NCBI GenBank assembly: GCA_900539505.1 | Contig: UQCL01000075.1 | Coordinates: 1 to 8,133 of the forward strand | Direction of reading: 5' to 3' | Source of the DNA: an uncultured Campylobacter sp. | GTDB lineage: Bacteria > Campylobacterota > Campylobacteria > Campylobacterales > Campylobacteraceae | Length of the DNA: 8,133 nt | Shown: one piece after another, positions 1-4,529 of the stretch | Position numbering within the stretch: the stretch's first letter is position 1 | Layout of the letters: each line of letters opens with the position of its first letter | Translations under genes and position numbers: made by a program | Notes under the pieces: model-generated | What the model saw: the letters and a program-made list of their open reading frames with translations, nothing else | Told to the model about the DNA's origin: nothing | Databases searched by the model: none

Positions 1-48
1 CGAGATGCAGCGTAGTCTCGTGGGCTCGGAGATGTGTATAAGAGACAG
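1..48. other. Nextera i7-side sequencing adapter (artefact)
   Basis: Bases 30-48 (AGATGTGTATAAGAGACAG) are the 19-base Tn5 mosaic end used in tagmentation libraries. Bases 15-29 (GTCTCGTGGGCTCGG) are the Nextera read-2 adapter. Bases 7-14 (GCAGCGTA) sit where the 8-base i7 index goes, and bases 1-6 (CGAGAT) match the end of the P7 primer. The order and spacing are exactly those of a library molecule, so this is untrimmed adapter joined to genomic DNA at base 49. It is not a transposon in the organism and should be masked. Confidence 0.97.
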
Positions 49-133
49 GCTATTTGATAAGGCGCTTGCAACTAAAACTATTCGCCGAATTTTGATGCTA
101 GCACTTATCCATAAATTTATCTCTAGCCTATAA
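49..133 (+). CDS. Possible 3' end of an unknown upstream gene
   Basis: The frame whose codons start at base 50 is open from the adapter junction to TAA at 131-133. It gives about 27 residues ending in ...RRILMLALIHKFISSL, a mix of basic and hydrophobic residues. The other two forward frames stop sooner. This could be the tail of a gene cut by the contig end, but an open run this short can arise by chance, and I recognise no family. Confidence 0.22.
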
Positions 134-134
134 A
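129..134 (+). promoter_or_regulatory. Candidate -10 box upstream of the rhomboid gene
   Basis: TATAAA lies about 65 bases before the chosen start of the rhomboid gene, in AT-rich DNA of the kind that serves Campylobacter sigma-70 promoters, which have no strong -35 box. It overlaps the stop codon of the possible upstream gene tail. The assignment rests on resemblance only. Confidence 0.3.
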
Positions 135-188
135 AACACACGACGCCTTTAATTTAATCAAAATTTCGCTACTATGCGTGAAAAATTT

Positions 189-194
189 AAGGAG
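189..194 (+). promoter_or_regulatory. Ribosome binding site that sets the rhomboid start
   Basis: AAGGAG stands four bases before ATG 199. The frame also has an in-phase GTG at 178, but that codon lies upstream of this site and has no Shine-Dalgarno sequence of its own. The site therefore favours ATG 199, which removes seven residues from the longest reading. Confidence 0.75.
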
Positions 195-198
195 CTTC

Positions 199-756
199 AT
201 GCAATCAGGCAAATTTACTCTCGCGATCATTGTGGCGAATGTCCTATTCTTCGTGATTTCATTCGCATTAGAATATTTTTTCGGCTTTAAGTCCTACCTA
301 TTTTTCGGACTCAATCCATATTTTTTCGAGGGGATGCCGTGGCAGTTACTAAGTTCATTTTTTATGCACGGCGGAGTGATGCATCTAGTGATGAATATGG
401 CAGTTTTGTATCAATTCGGCGGGATTTTAGAGCGAGTGTTCGGTGGGATAAAATTTACGCTACTTTACATCGCAGGCGGGCTGCTGAGTGGTGCTTTATG
501 CCTGATTTATATCCGTTATGCCATGAGCATGGGAGAAATCGTCAATATCGTAGGCGCTAGCGGCGCTATCTGCGTGCTTTTAGGCGTGATTGCTTATTTT
601 GATGAACGCAATGCGGGCGGGATTTTTATCGCGATTTTGATAATGAGCTTTGCGCCGATGTTAATGGGCGTAAATGTGGCATGGTATGCGCACATAGCGG
701 GATTCGTGGTCGGTTATGGCTTTGGAATGATCCAGAAAAAATTTAGAATTTTGTAG
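199..756 (+). CDS. Rhomboid family intramembrane serine protease
   Basis: This 185-residue polytopic inner-membrane protein carries the rhomboid hallmarks. His62 and Asn66 form the HxxxN motif of the second core helix (MHLVMNM). GASG at residues 119-122 holds the nucleophile Ser121. His165 in AWYAHIAGF is the catalytic base of the Ser-His dyad. Hydrophobic segments near residues 7-24, 48-72, 86-105, 115-133, 141-157 and 163-177 fit the six-helix bacterial core with no extra domain. Rhomboids cut transmembrane segments of other membrane proteins; the substrate cannot be told from sequence. The start is ATG 199, set by the AAGGAG before it. The sixA-like gene begins 44 bases downstream on the same strand with no clear terminator between, so the two may be cotranscribed, though the AAATTTTA/TAAAATTT dyad between them could form a weak AT hairpin. 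All catalytic residues are present, so it should be active. Confidence 0.93.
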   Translation: MQSGKFTLAIIVANVLFFVISFALEYFFGFKSYLFFGLNPYFFEGMPWQLLSSFFMHGGVMHLVMNMAVLYQFGGILERVFGGIKFTLLYIAGGLLSGALCLIYIRYAMSMGEIVNIVGASGAICVLLGVIAYFDERNAGGIFIAILIMSFAPMLMGVNVAWYAHIAGFVVGYGFGMIQKKFRIL

Positions 757-800
757 AATTTAACGCTAAATTTTACATAAAATTTTATGAAAGGATGCAG

Positions 801-1475
801 ATGAAACGGATATATTTTATAAGACATGCCGAGGCGCAAAGCGGCGGCAAAAGCGATTTTGAGCGGACATTAAGCTATGCGGGCGAACTTTGCGCAATTA
901 AACTCGGAGAAAAGCCGCGTAGCTTGGGACTTGTGCCTGATTTGATTATTACAAGCCCGGCTATACGCGCACTCCATACGGCGCAAATTATTGCTAATGC
1001 GCTGGATGCGATAAAAAGGGTAGTGCCATTACGAGAGTTATATGACGCAAGCTTATGGGATTTGGCAAAGTTTGTTCGCAGCTTGGATGAGATACGATTT
1101 TTTAGGTGCGGTGTGAATGTTGAAAAATACAATGCAGTCGGTCTGAGTAGCGAAAAACATCGCGATGCAAACGCTGAAAATTCTGCTTTTAAGAGCACTA
1201 AAATTCCCACTAGCATTAGCAAAAATAATGCGATATCCTGCAATGATGTGGAAATTTCTAGCACAGATGTTATGCGAAATTTTAACGCAGCTAGCGCAGA
1301 ATGCGTATTTATCGTTGGACATAATCCAGCAATAGGCGGAATTTGCTCGCTTTTAGGCGAGAAGGAAGTCGATAAATTTCCTCCTTGTTCGATTTGCGGA
1401 TTAGAATTTGACGTTCATAAATTCTCAGAAATTACTGATCATAGCGGCAAAATGGTAATACTACAGTGCCCTTAG
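801..1475 (+). CDS. sixA: SixA-type phosphohistidine phosphatase with internal insert
   Basis: The product has 224 residues and belongs to the histidine phosphatase superfamily. RHAEA at residues 8-12 supplies catalytic His9 and phosphate-binding Arg8. SPAIRALHTAQ (52-62) supplies the conserved Arg56, RELYDAS (78-84) the likely acid Glu79, and IVGHNP (171-176) the second catalytic His174. SixA enzymes remove phosphate from histidine on signalling or phosphotransfer proteins; the partner in this organism is unknown. The start is ATG 801, five bases after AAGGA (791-795); an in-frame ATG at 795 overlaps that site and is less likely. SixA proteins are usually about 160 residues. The excess lies in one block, about residues 98-163, between the LDEIRF helix and the VFIVGHNP strand. 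That block is rich in Ser, Asn, Lys and Thr and has no motif I know, whereas the core on both sides is intact, so the fold and activity are probably kept. Confidence 0.87.
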   Translation: MKRIYFIRHAEAQSGGKSDFERTLSYAGELCAIKLGEKPRSLGLVPDLIITSPAIRALHTAQIIANALDAIKRVVPLRELYDASLWDLAKFVRSLDEIRFFRCGVNVEKYNAVGLSSEKHRDANAENSAFKSTKIPTSISKNNAISCNDVEISSTDVMRNFNAASAECVFIVGHNPAIGGICSLLGEKEVDKFPPCSICGLEFDVHKFSEITDHSGKMVILQCP

Positions 1476-1846
1476 TTACGCTTTTAACGCTTCATAATTA
1501 CAATCGAGCGGCTCGTTAGTGCATAAGGCTAATTTTTGCCAAGCATTGTCATATACTCATAAACAAGACTGCGCGGTAAAATTAGCAAGTTATTTTTGAG
1601 ATAACTTTAAATTTTAAAAAATTTCCAATGATGTGGCTCGCCTTAAAATCGTAGACTAAATGAGTCAGAAAACTAAATTTCATATTTTTAGATGATCGAG
1701 TGTTAGCACTTTCGCTTGAAATTCCATTTGCTTTGAAAAACCTTAAATTTAGATTTTACGGATGGAAATTTCACGCTGAAATTTTCTCAAAAATATAAAT
1801 TTATTGAGAAGAATAAAATTTATTAAGTAAAATTTAATAGTAGCCG
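1476..1846. other. Non-coding stretch between sixA and rubrerythrin
   Basis: I see no gene in this stretch of about 370 bases: forward frames close quickly and the one longer reverse frame has no family likeness. It holds a 7-base perfect inverted repeat, AAGTTAT (1587-1593) and ATAACTT (1601-1607) with a 7-base loop, followed by AT-rich sequence. This could be a weak terminator for sixA, but the stem is nearly all AT and no clean U run follows. The last 60 bases are strongly AT-rich with A and T runs at roughly helical spacing, as expected upstream of a Campylobacter promoter. Confidence 0.5.
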
Positions 1847-1855
1847 TGGTATCAT
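1847..1855 (+). promoter_or_regulatory. Candidate extended -10 promoter of rubrerythrin
   Basis: TGGTATCAT fits an extended -10 box (TGn followed by TATNAT). The upstream DNA has AT tracts (about 1811-1838) and no -35 box, as is usual in this group. Transcription would begin near 1862, giving a leader of only about 22 bases. An alternative -10 is TAAAAT at 1828-1833, which would start the RNA near 1840 and place the whole inverted repeat 1854-1879 in the transcript. Confidence 0.4.
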
Positions 1856-1879
1856 TCCCTAAAAATTTTGATAGGGAAT
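1854..1879. promoter_or_regulatory. Inverted repeat over promoter and SD of rubrerythrin
   Basis: Perfect 8-base arms ATTCCCTA (1854-1861) and TAGGGAAT (1872-1879) flank a 10-base spacer that itself contains the palindrome AAAATTTT (1862-1869). The right arm contains AGGGA (1873-1877), the Shine-Dalgarno sequence, six bases before ATG 1884. The left arm touches the candidate -10 box. It could be the operator of a dimeric regulator or, if transcribed, an RNA hairpin hiding the ribosome site. It does not look like the PerR box (ATTATAAT-type), although the Campylobacter jejuni homologue is known to respond to PerR. The repeat is certain; its role is inferred. Confidence 0.5.
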
Positions 1880-1883
1880 TGAA

Positions 1884-2528
1884 ATGAGACAGTACGAAAC
1901 TTACAGATGCGACAAATGCGGCGCGGAGGTCGAGGTGCAAAAAGTAGGCGGCGGCGCGCTTAGCTGCTGCGGCGAGCCGATGAAATGCATCACCGAGGAT
2001 CTGACGCAGGTAAATTTAATGAAGGCGTTCGCAGGCGAATCGCAAGCGCGCAACAAATACGATCTTTACGGCGATTTAGCCAAAGAGGCGGGCTTTCACG
2101 CCATTGCGCGACATTTTTACGAGGCTGCCGAAAACGAAAAATGGCACGCCAGAGCCGAGCTAAAGGCACATCACGCGGCTGCGGGTATCCCGCTTGATAA
2201 GATGGATAAAAATCTACTCGATGCCGCTGCCGGTGAGCGTTACGAGCACGAGAGCATGTATCCGAGCTTCGCTAAAATCGCGACCGAAGAGGGCAAAAAA
2301 GAGGTTGCGCGCCTTTTTAACGCCATCGGCAAGGTCGAGCAGGAGCACGAGCGCGAATACAACGAGCTTCAAAAGATCCTGCTAGAGGAGGGCTTTTTCG
2401 AGAGCTTTGACGAGGAAGTTTGGGTGTGCGAGGTCTGCGGGCATGTTCATCGCGGCAAGAAAGCCCCAGGCGCCTGTCCGCTTTGCAAAGCTCCACGTGA
2501 GTATTTTAAAAAACAAAGGCTCGTTTAA
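1884..2528 (+). CDS. rrc: Desulforubrerythrin, peroxide-reducing (Rrc type)
   Basis: This 214-residue cytoplasmic non-haem iron protein has three domains in a row. The N-terminal desulforedoxin-like zone has Cys9-x2-Cys12 and the adjacent pair Cys28-Cys29, a four-cysteine iron centre. The ferritin-like four-helix bundle (about 38-170) has diiron ligands that, by family analogy, are Glu52 (AFAGESQARNKY), Glu85 and His88 (ENEKWH), Glu118 and Glu121 (GERYEHE), and Glu152 and His155 (EQEH). The C-terminal rubredoxin has Cys182-x2-Cys185 and Cys198-x2-Cys201. This order is that of Campylobacter jejuni Rrc (desulforubrerythrin), which reduces hydrogen peroxide with electrons passed through the iron centres and helps a microaerophile survive oxidative stress. 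The gene stands alone, with long non-coding stretches on both sides, and has its own start signals. Its GC content looks higher than that of the rhomboid and sixA genes before it. Plain rubrerythrin (rbr) is the alternative name. Confidence 0.94.
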   Translation: MRQYETYRCDKCGAEVEVQKVGGGALSCCGEPMKCITEDLTQVNLMKAFAGESQARNKYDLYGDLAKEAGFHAIARHFYEAAENEKWHARAELKAHHAAAGIPLDKMDKNLLDAAAGERYEHESMYPSFAKIATEEGKKEVARLFNAIGKVEQEHEREYNELQKILLEEGFFESFDEEVWVCEVCGHVHRGKKAPGACPLCKAPREYFKKQRLV

Positions 2529-2634
2529 TTTTGATGCTTGCGGCACGGCGTTTTTTTCGATAGTTTTTGAAGCCGTCGCAAATCTCGTTTATTGTCGCGA
2601 GCCGATCGCTTAAATCTTGGTTTAAAATTTTGCG

Positions 2635-2692
2635 CGAGATTTCGTCTTTTTGCTCCTTTTTGCCGCGGACTCCGTGGCTAGACGAAATCTCG
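2635..2692. repeat. 13-base perfect inverted repeat with nested hairpin
   Basis: CGAGATTTCGTCT (2635-2647) and AGACGAAATCTCG (2680-2692) are exact reverse complements. Inside, GCCGCGG (2662-2668) pairs with CCGTGGC (2672-2678) using one G-U pair. This leaves a one-sided 14-base pyrimidine-rich loop (2648-2661) containing two T runs. A second copy of AAATCTCG at 2580-2587 could pair with the left arm instead, so two mutually exclusive folds are possible. Confidence 0.7.
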
Positions 2693-2740
2693 GGCTAAAT
2701 TTATTTAGCCTAAACTCCTTTTCTTATCCCCCTAAGAAAT

Positions 2741-2768
2741 GAAATCCTGCTCGCAAGAGCGGGATTTC
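2741..2768. repeat. 12-pair hairpin with GNRA (GCAA) tetraloop
   Basis: GAAATCCTGCTC (2741-2752) pairs with GAGCGGGATTTC (2757-2768) over 12 consecutive pairs, one of them G-U, closed by GCAA, a stable tetraloop. It has the stem of an intrinsic terminator, but the bases after it (TGTCGTAAAA) contain no U run, and none follows on the opposite strand either. It may end or protect the rubrerythrin transcript or belong to a larger structured RNA. Confidence 0.6.
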
Positions 2769-3156
2769 TGTCGTAAAATAAATCTAAAATGATCATGCCA
2801 ATGATTTTATCTCTTTAAATTTTTAGTATAAATTCCTATATGATTCCTGCGCTGTTTACGAAGCAAACTTCGCGTCGGTAAATTTTGCAGCAAACTTTGG
2901 TGGCAAATATTTTGCATTTTTAAATTTTAAGGAGAATTCGGTGCGATGAGAATTTGGAAGCAAATCAAACTATAAAATTTTGAGGGTTTAAATTTTAAAT
3001 CAGGAATTCCATCCTTGCGGAATTTGCAGATAAATTTTATATCCGCTACACCATTACCTTTTGCTTATAAAATTCTCGGATGAAATCCCGTATCGTAAAA
3101 ATTTAAATGAAATTTTGCACTAAATTTATCTGGAATTTTAGGCGAAATAATATGAG

Positions 3157-3210
3157 AAAATCTAAAAAGTAAATTATTCTATATTCCAAAAGAATAAAAT
3201 TTTAGATTTT
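3157..3210. repeat. Nested AT-rich inverted repeat
   Basis: AAAATCTAAAA (3157-3167) and TTTTAGATTTT (3200-3210) are exact 11-base complements. Within them, TTATTCT (3174-3180) pairs with AGAATAA (3191-3197) around a 10-base loop. In the + direction the outer right arm runs on into two more T residues, so it could act as a weak terminator for transcripts coming from rubrerythrin. The stem is nearly all AT, so stability is modest. Confidence 0.5.
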
Positions 3211-3222
3211 TTGCGATCAAGC

Positions 3223-3276
3223 TCTAAGGCTCGCGCGTTAATTTAAAATTTTGCCGAGTTAAATTCTAAAGCTCGC
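3223..3276. repeat. Imperfect 12-base direct repeat, two copies
   Basis: TCTAAGGCTCGC (3223-3234) recurs as TCTAAAGCTCGC (3265-3276), 11 of 12 bases identical with starts 42 bases apart. Each copy is followed within a few bases by an AT-rich run containing AAAATTTT. With only two copies, chance or an old local duplication are both possible. Confidence 0.4.
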
Positions 3277-3408
3277 AAGGTAAAATTTTTAGGTTCTGTT
3301 ATGCTGGTATGAAAAACAAATTTCAGAATTTTTCAAAATAAAATTCCAAATTTTTTAGAAAATAAATTCTATAAAAAACGATTTCAAAGCCGTCTCAAAA
3401 CGAAATTC

Positions 3409-3429
3409 AAAAAATCTTGCTCAAGCAAG
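3409..3429 (-). terminator. Intrinsic terminator of xerH
   Basis: Read on the - strand, CTTGC (3429-3425), loop TTGA and GCAAG (3420-3416) form a 5-pair hairpin followed by A and then six T (3414-3409). It lies 27 bases beyond the xerH stop. Stem plus U run is the classical arrangement, though the stem is short. It would end the AsmA-like/xerH transcript. Confidence 0.6.
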
Positions 3430-3456
3430 CCTCGCTCCGCTGCAAATTTTAAAATT

Positions 3457-4518
3457 TCACTCCTCGAATTCCTCCGCGACCTTCGCCGCAAGGCGCAGTT
3501 TGTCGCTGTCGAAGTGGGTGTAGATGCGCGAAGTATTGAGGCTCGCGTGGCCGAGAGCTTCTTGGACGAGCACGAGGTCCTTTTGCTTTTTGTAAAGCAT
3601 CGTCGCGAAGGTGTGGCGCAGCATGTGAGCACCGTTTTTTTCCTTGCGGATGCCCGCGCTCATTAAAATTTTCTCCACGATGCCGCTGACGTAGGCCTGA
3701 GTAAGCGGCGCGCCGTTTTTGGTGACGAAAAGATAGCCCTCTTTGTTAGCAAAGTTCGTCTCCAGCGCGTTTAGATGTTCCTCGATCAGGTGGCGCTTGA
3801 TCATTACGATGCGGTATTTGTTGCCCTTGCCGCGGATTCGGATGACGAAAAGATCGCCCTCTGGCGCGATATCTTTGCGCTTGAGATTTATCGCCTCGCC
3901 CACGCGGATGCCGGTGTAGACGATGATTTTTACGATCAGGCGGTTGCGGTGGGCAAATGAGGGAAACTCGCTTAAATTTATCGCGTCCAAAAACCGCTTC
4001 AGCTCCTCCTCGCTCATAAACTCCGGAAGCTTCGTGCCGCGGCTGCCACTAATGCCGCCCCAGTGCTTAAGCTCGATGCCGTAGTTGTGCGAGGTGCCGT
4101 CCTGCTCGTTTTGGCGGTCGATGAAGCCGAAAAAATTTATCACGGCGATGCGGTAGTTTTTTTTGCTCGCATCGCTCAGCCCGCCCGTAATGGAAGCTAA
4201 AATTTCGCTCAAAAGTTCCTCGTCGATATTTTTCATACTCTCAAGGCCGTACTGCATGATCGCTTCGTAAAATTTTTTAAGCGGGTTAAAATAGGTATTG
4301 ATGCCGGTAAGTCCCGCATTTCGCGCATCTTTTGCGAGCCGCTCGAGTTCATTGATACTTGCTACCTCGTGATTTAGAGCCAGGCTCGCGCGGCGAAACA
4401 GCGCGTCGTTTTTCAGCTCCTTATTCGATAGCGCACTTAGCTTGTAGCGCACGAATTTTACGAGCCAAAACAGCAGCGATTTTTCAAAGCTATCCTTATA
4501 ATCGAGCGGGAATTTCAT
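3457..4518 (-). CDS. xerH: XerH-type tyrosine recombinase
   Basis: The protein has 353 residues, matching the roughly 350-360 of Campylobacterota XerH, which are longer than the near-300-residue XerC and XerD. An N-terminal SAM-like DNA-binding domain (about 35-140) precedes the catalytic domain (about 165-353). The full catalytic set is present: Arg205 (TGIRVGE), Lys231 (RGKGNKYR), His298 and Arg301 (HMLRHTF), His324 (LGHASLNTS) and nucleophile Tyr333 (RIYTHF). In this phylum one XerH acts at a difH site, with the DNA translocase FtsK, to resolve chromosome dimers; an integrase role is less likely given the house-keeping neighbours. ATG 4518 overlaps the stop of the AsmA-like gene as ATGA, and GAGGAG (4529-4524) lies five bases ahead inside that gene's last codons, so translation is probably coupled. 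A hairpin terminator follows the stop. I saw no convincing difH site in this window. Confidence 0.92.
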   Translation of the reverse strand: MKFPLDYKDSFEKSLLFWLVKFVRYKLSALSNKELKNDALFRRASLALNHEVASINELERLAKDARNAGLTGINTYFNPLKKFYEAIMQYGLESMKNIDEELLSEILASITGGLSDASKKNYRIAVINFFGFIDRQNEQDGTSHNYGIELKHWGGISGSRGTKLPEFMSEEELKRFLDAINLSEFPSFAHRNRLIVKIIVYTGIRVGEAINLKRKDIAPEGDLFVIRIRGKGNKYRIVMIKRHLIEEHLNALETNFANKEGYLFVTKNGAPLTQAYVSGIVEKILMSAGIRKEKNGAHMLRHTFATMLYKKQKDLVLVQEALGHASLNTSRIYTHFDSDKLRLAAKVAEEFEE

Positions 4519-4529
4519 TTGCTCTCCTC
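4515..4529 (-). promoter_or_regulatory. ATGA overlap and RBS coupling asmA-like gene to xerH
   Basis: On the - strand GAGGAG (4529-4524) lies within two glutamate codons near the end of the AsmA-like gene. Five bases later ATGA (4518-4515) combines the xerH start with the upstream stop TGA. This is the standard layout for translational coupling and implies one transcript for both genes. Confidence 0.75.

Larger units (their letters stand above)
2539..2805 (+). other. Cluster of near-contiguous hairpins, possible structured RNA
   Basis: Beginning 11 bases after the rubrerythrin stop, six inverted repeats follow one another. (1) 2539-2580, nine pairs with a two-base bulge (TGCG..ACGGC with GCCGTCGCA). 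(2) 2635-2692, 13 perfect pairs with a nested hairpin. (3) 2693-2710, GGCTAAA/TTTAGCC. (4) 2720-2739, TTTCTTA/TAAGAAA around a TCCCCC loop. (5) 2741-2768, 12 pairs closed by a GCAA tetraloop. (6) 2792-2805, ATCAT/ATGAT followed by a T-rich run. Hairpins 2 and 3 abut, and 4 and 5 are one base apart. No reading frame of note crosses it. It may be the structured 3' untranslated region of rubrerythrin mRNA, a separate small RNA, or stacked weak terminators. The pairing is visible; RNA function is inferred. I cannot match it to rnpB, SRP RNA, tmRNA or 6S RNA. Confidence 0.4.
2806..3408. other. AT-rich non-coding stretch before xerH terminator
   Basis: I find no supportable gene here. Small elements seen are a 5-pair hairpin CGAAG-CAAA-CTTCG (2859-2872); GCAAA-TAT-TTTGC (2903-2915) followed by ATTTTT, a weak terminator-like element in the + direction; and AAGGAG (2929-2934) followed by GTG at 2941, whose frame closes after two codons. 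A long inverted repeat (3157-3210) and a direct repeat (3223-3276) are listed separately. The stretch lies between converging genes, rubrerythrin on + and xerH on -, so it needs no promoter. It could contain decayed coding sequence, but no frame remains long enough to show which gene. Confidence 0.5.

Noticed and set aside
30..48. Tn5/IS50 mosaic end as a sign of a real transposon
   Set aside because: It is directly joined to Nextera adapter and index bases in library order, so it is an artefact.
178..198. GTG start for the rhomboid gene giving seven more residues
   Set aside because: No ribosome site precedes GTG 178, whereas AAGGAG stands four bases before ATG 199.
875..1322. - strand open frames across sixA
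   Set aside because: They are antisense to an intact phosphatase with all its motifs and have no recognisable content.
1505..1515. CGAGCGGCTCG hairpin as sixA terminator
   Set aside because: Only four pairs remain with a usable loop, and no T run follows.
1749..1940. - strand 63-codon frame over the rubrerythrin start
   Set aside because: It overlaps the promoter and first codons of a well supported gene and resembles no family; AT-rich spacer explains it.
2929..2972. Good AAGGAG site followed by GTG 2941 and ATG 2946
   Set aside because: The GTG frame stops after two codons and the ATG frame after nine (MRIWKQIKL). No downstream gene makes a leader peptide plausible.
3120..3456. Search for a difH recombination site near xerH
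   Set aside because: No pair of arms around a 6-8 base centre of the expected kind stood out; in this phylum the site need not lie next to the gene.
3384..3632. - strand 82-codon frame over the 3' end of xerH
   Set aside because: It is a shifted frame of the catalytic end of xerH, rich in Arg, Ser and Thr as expected of an out-of-frame reading.
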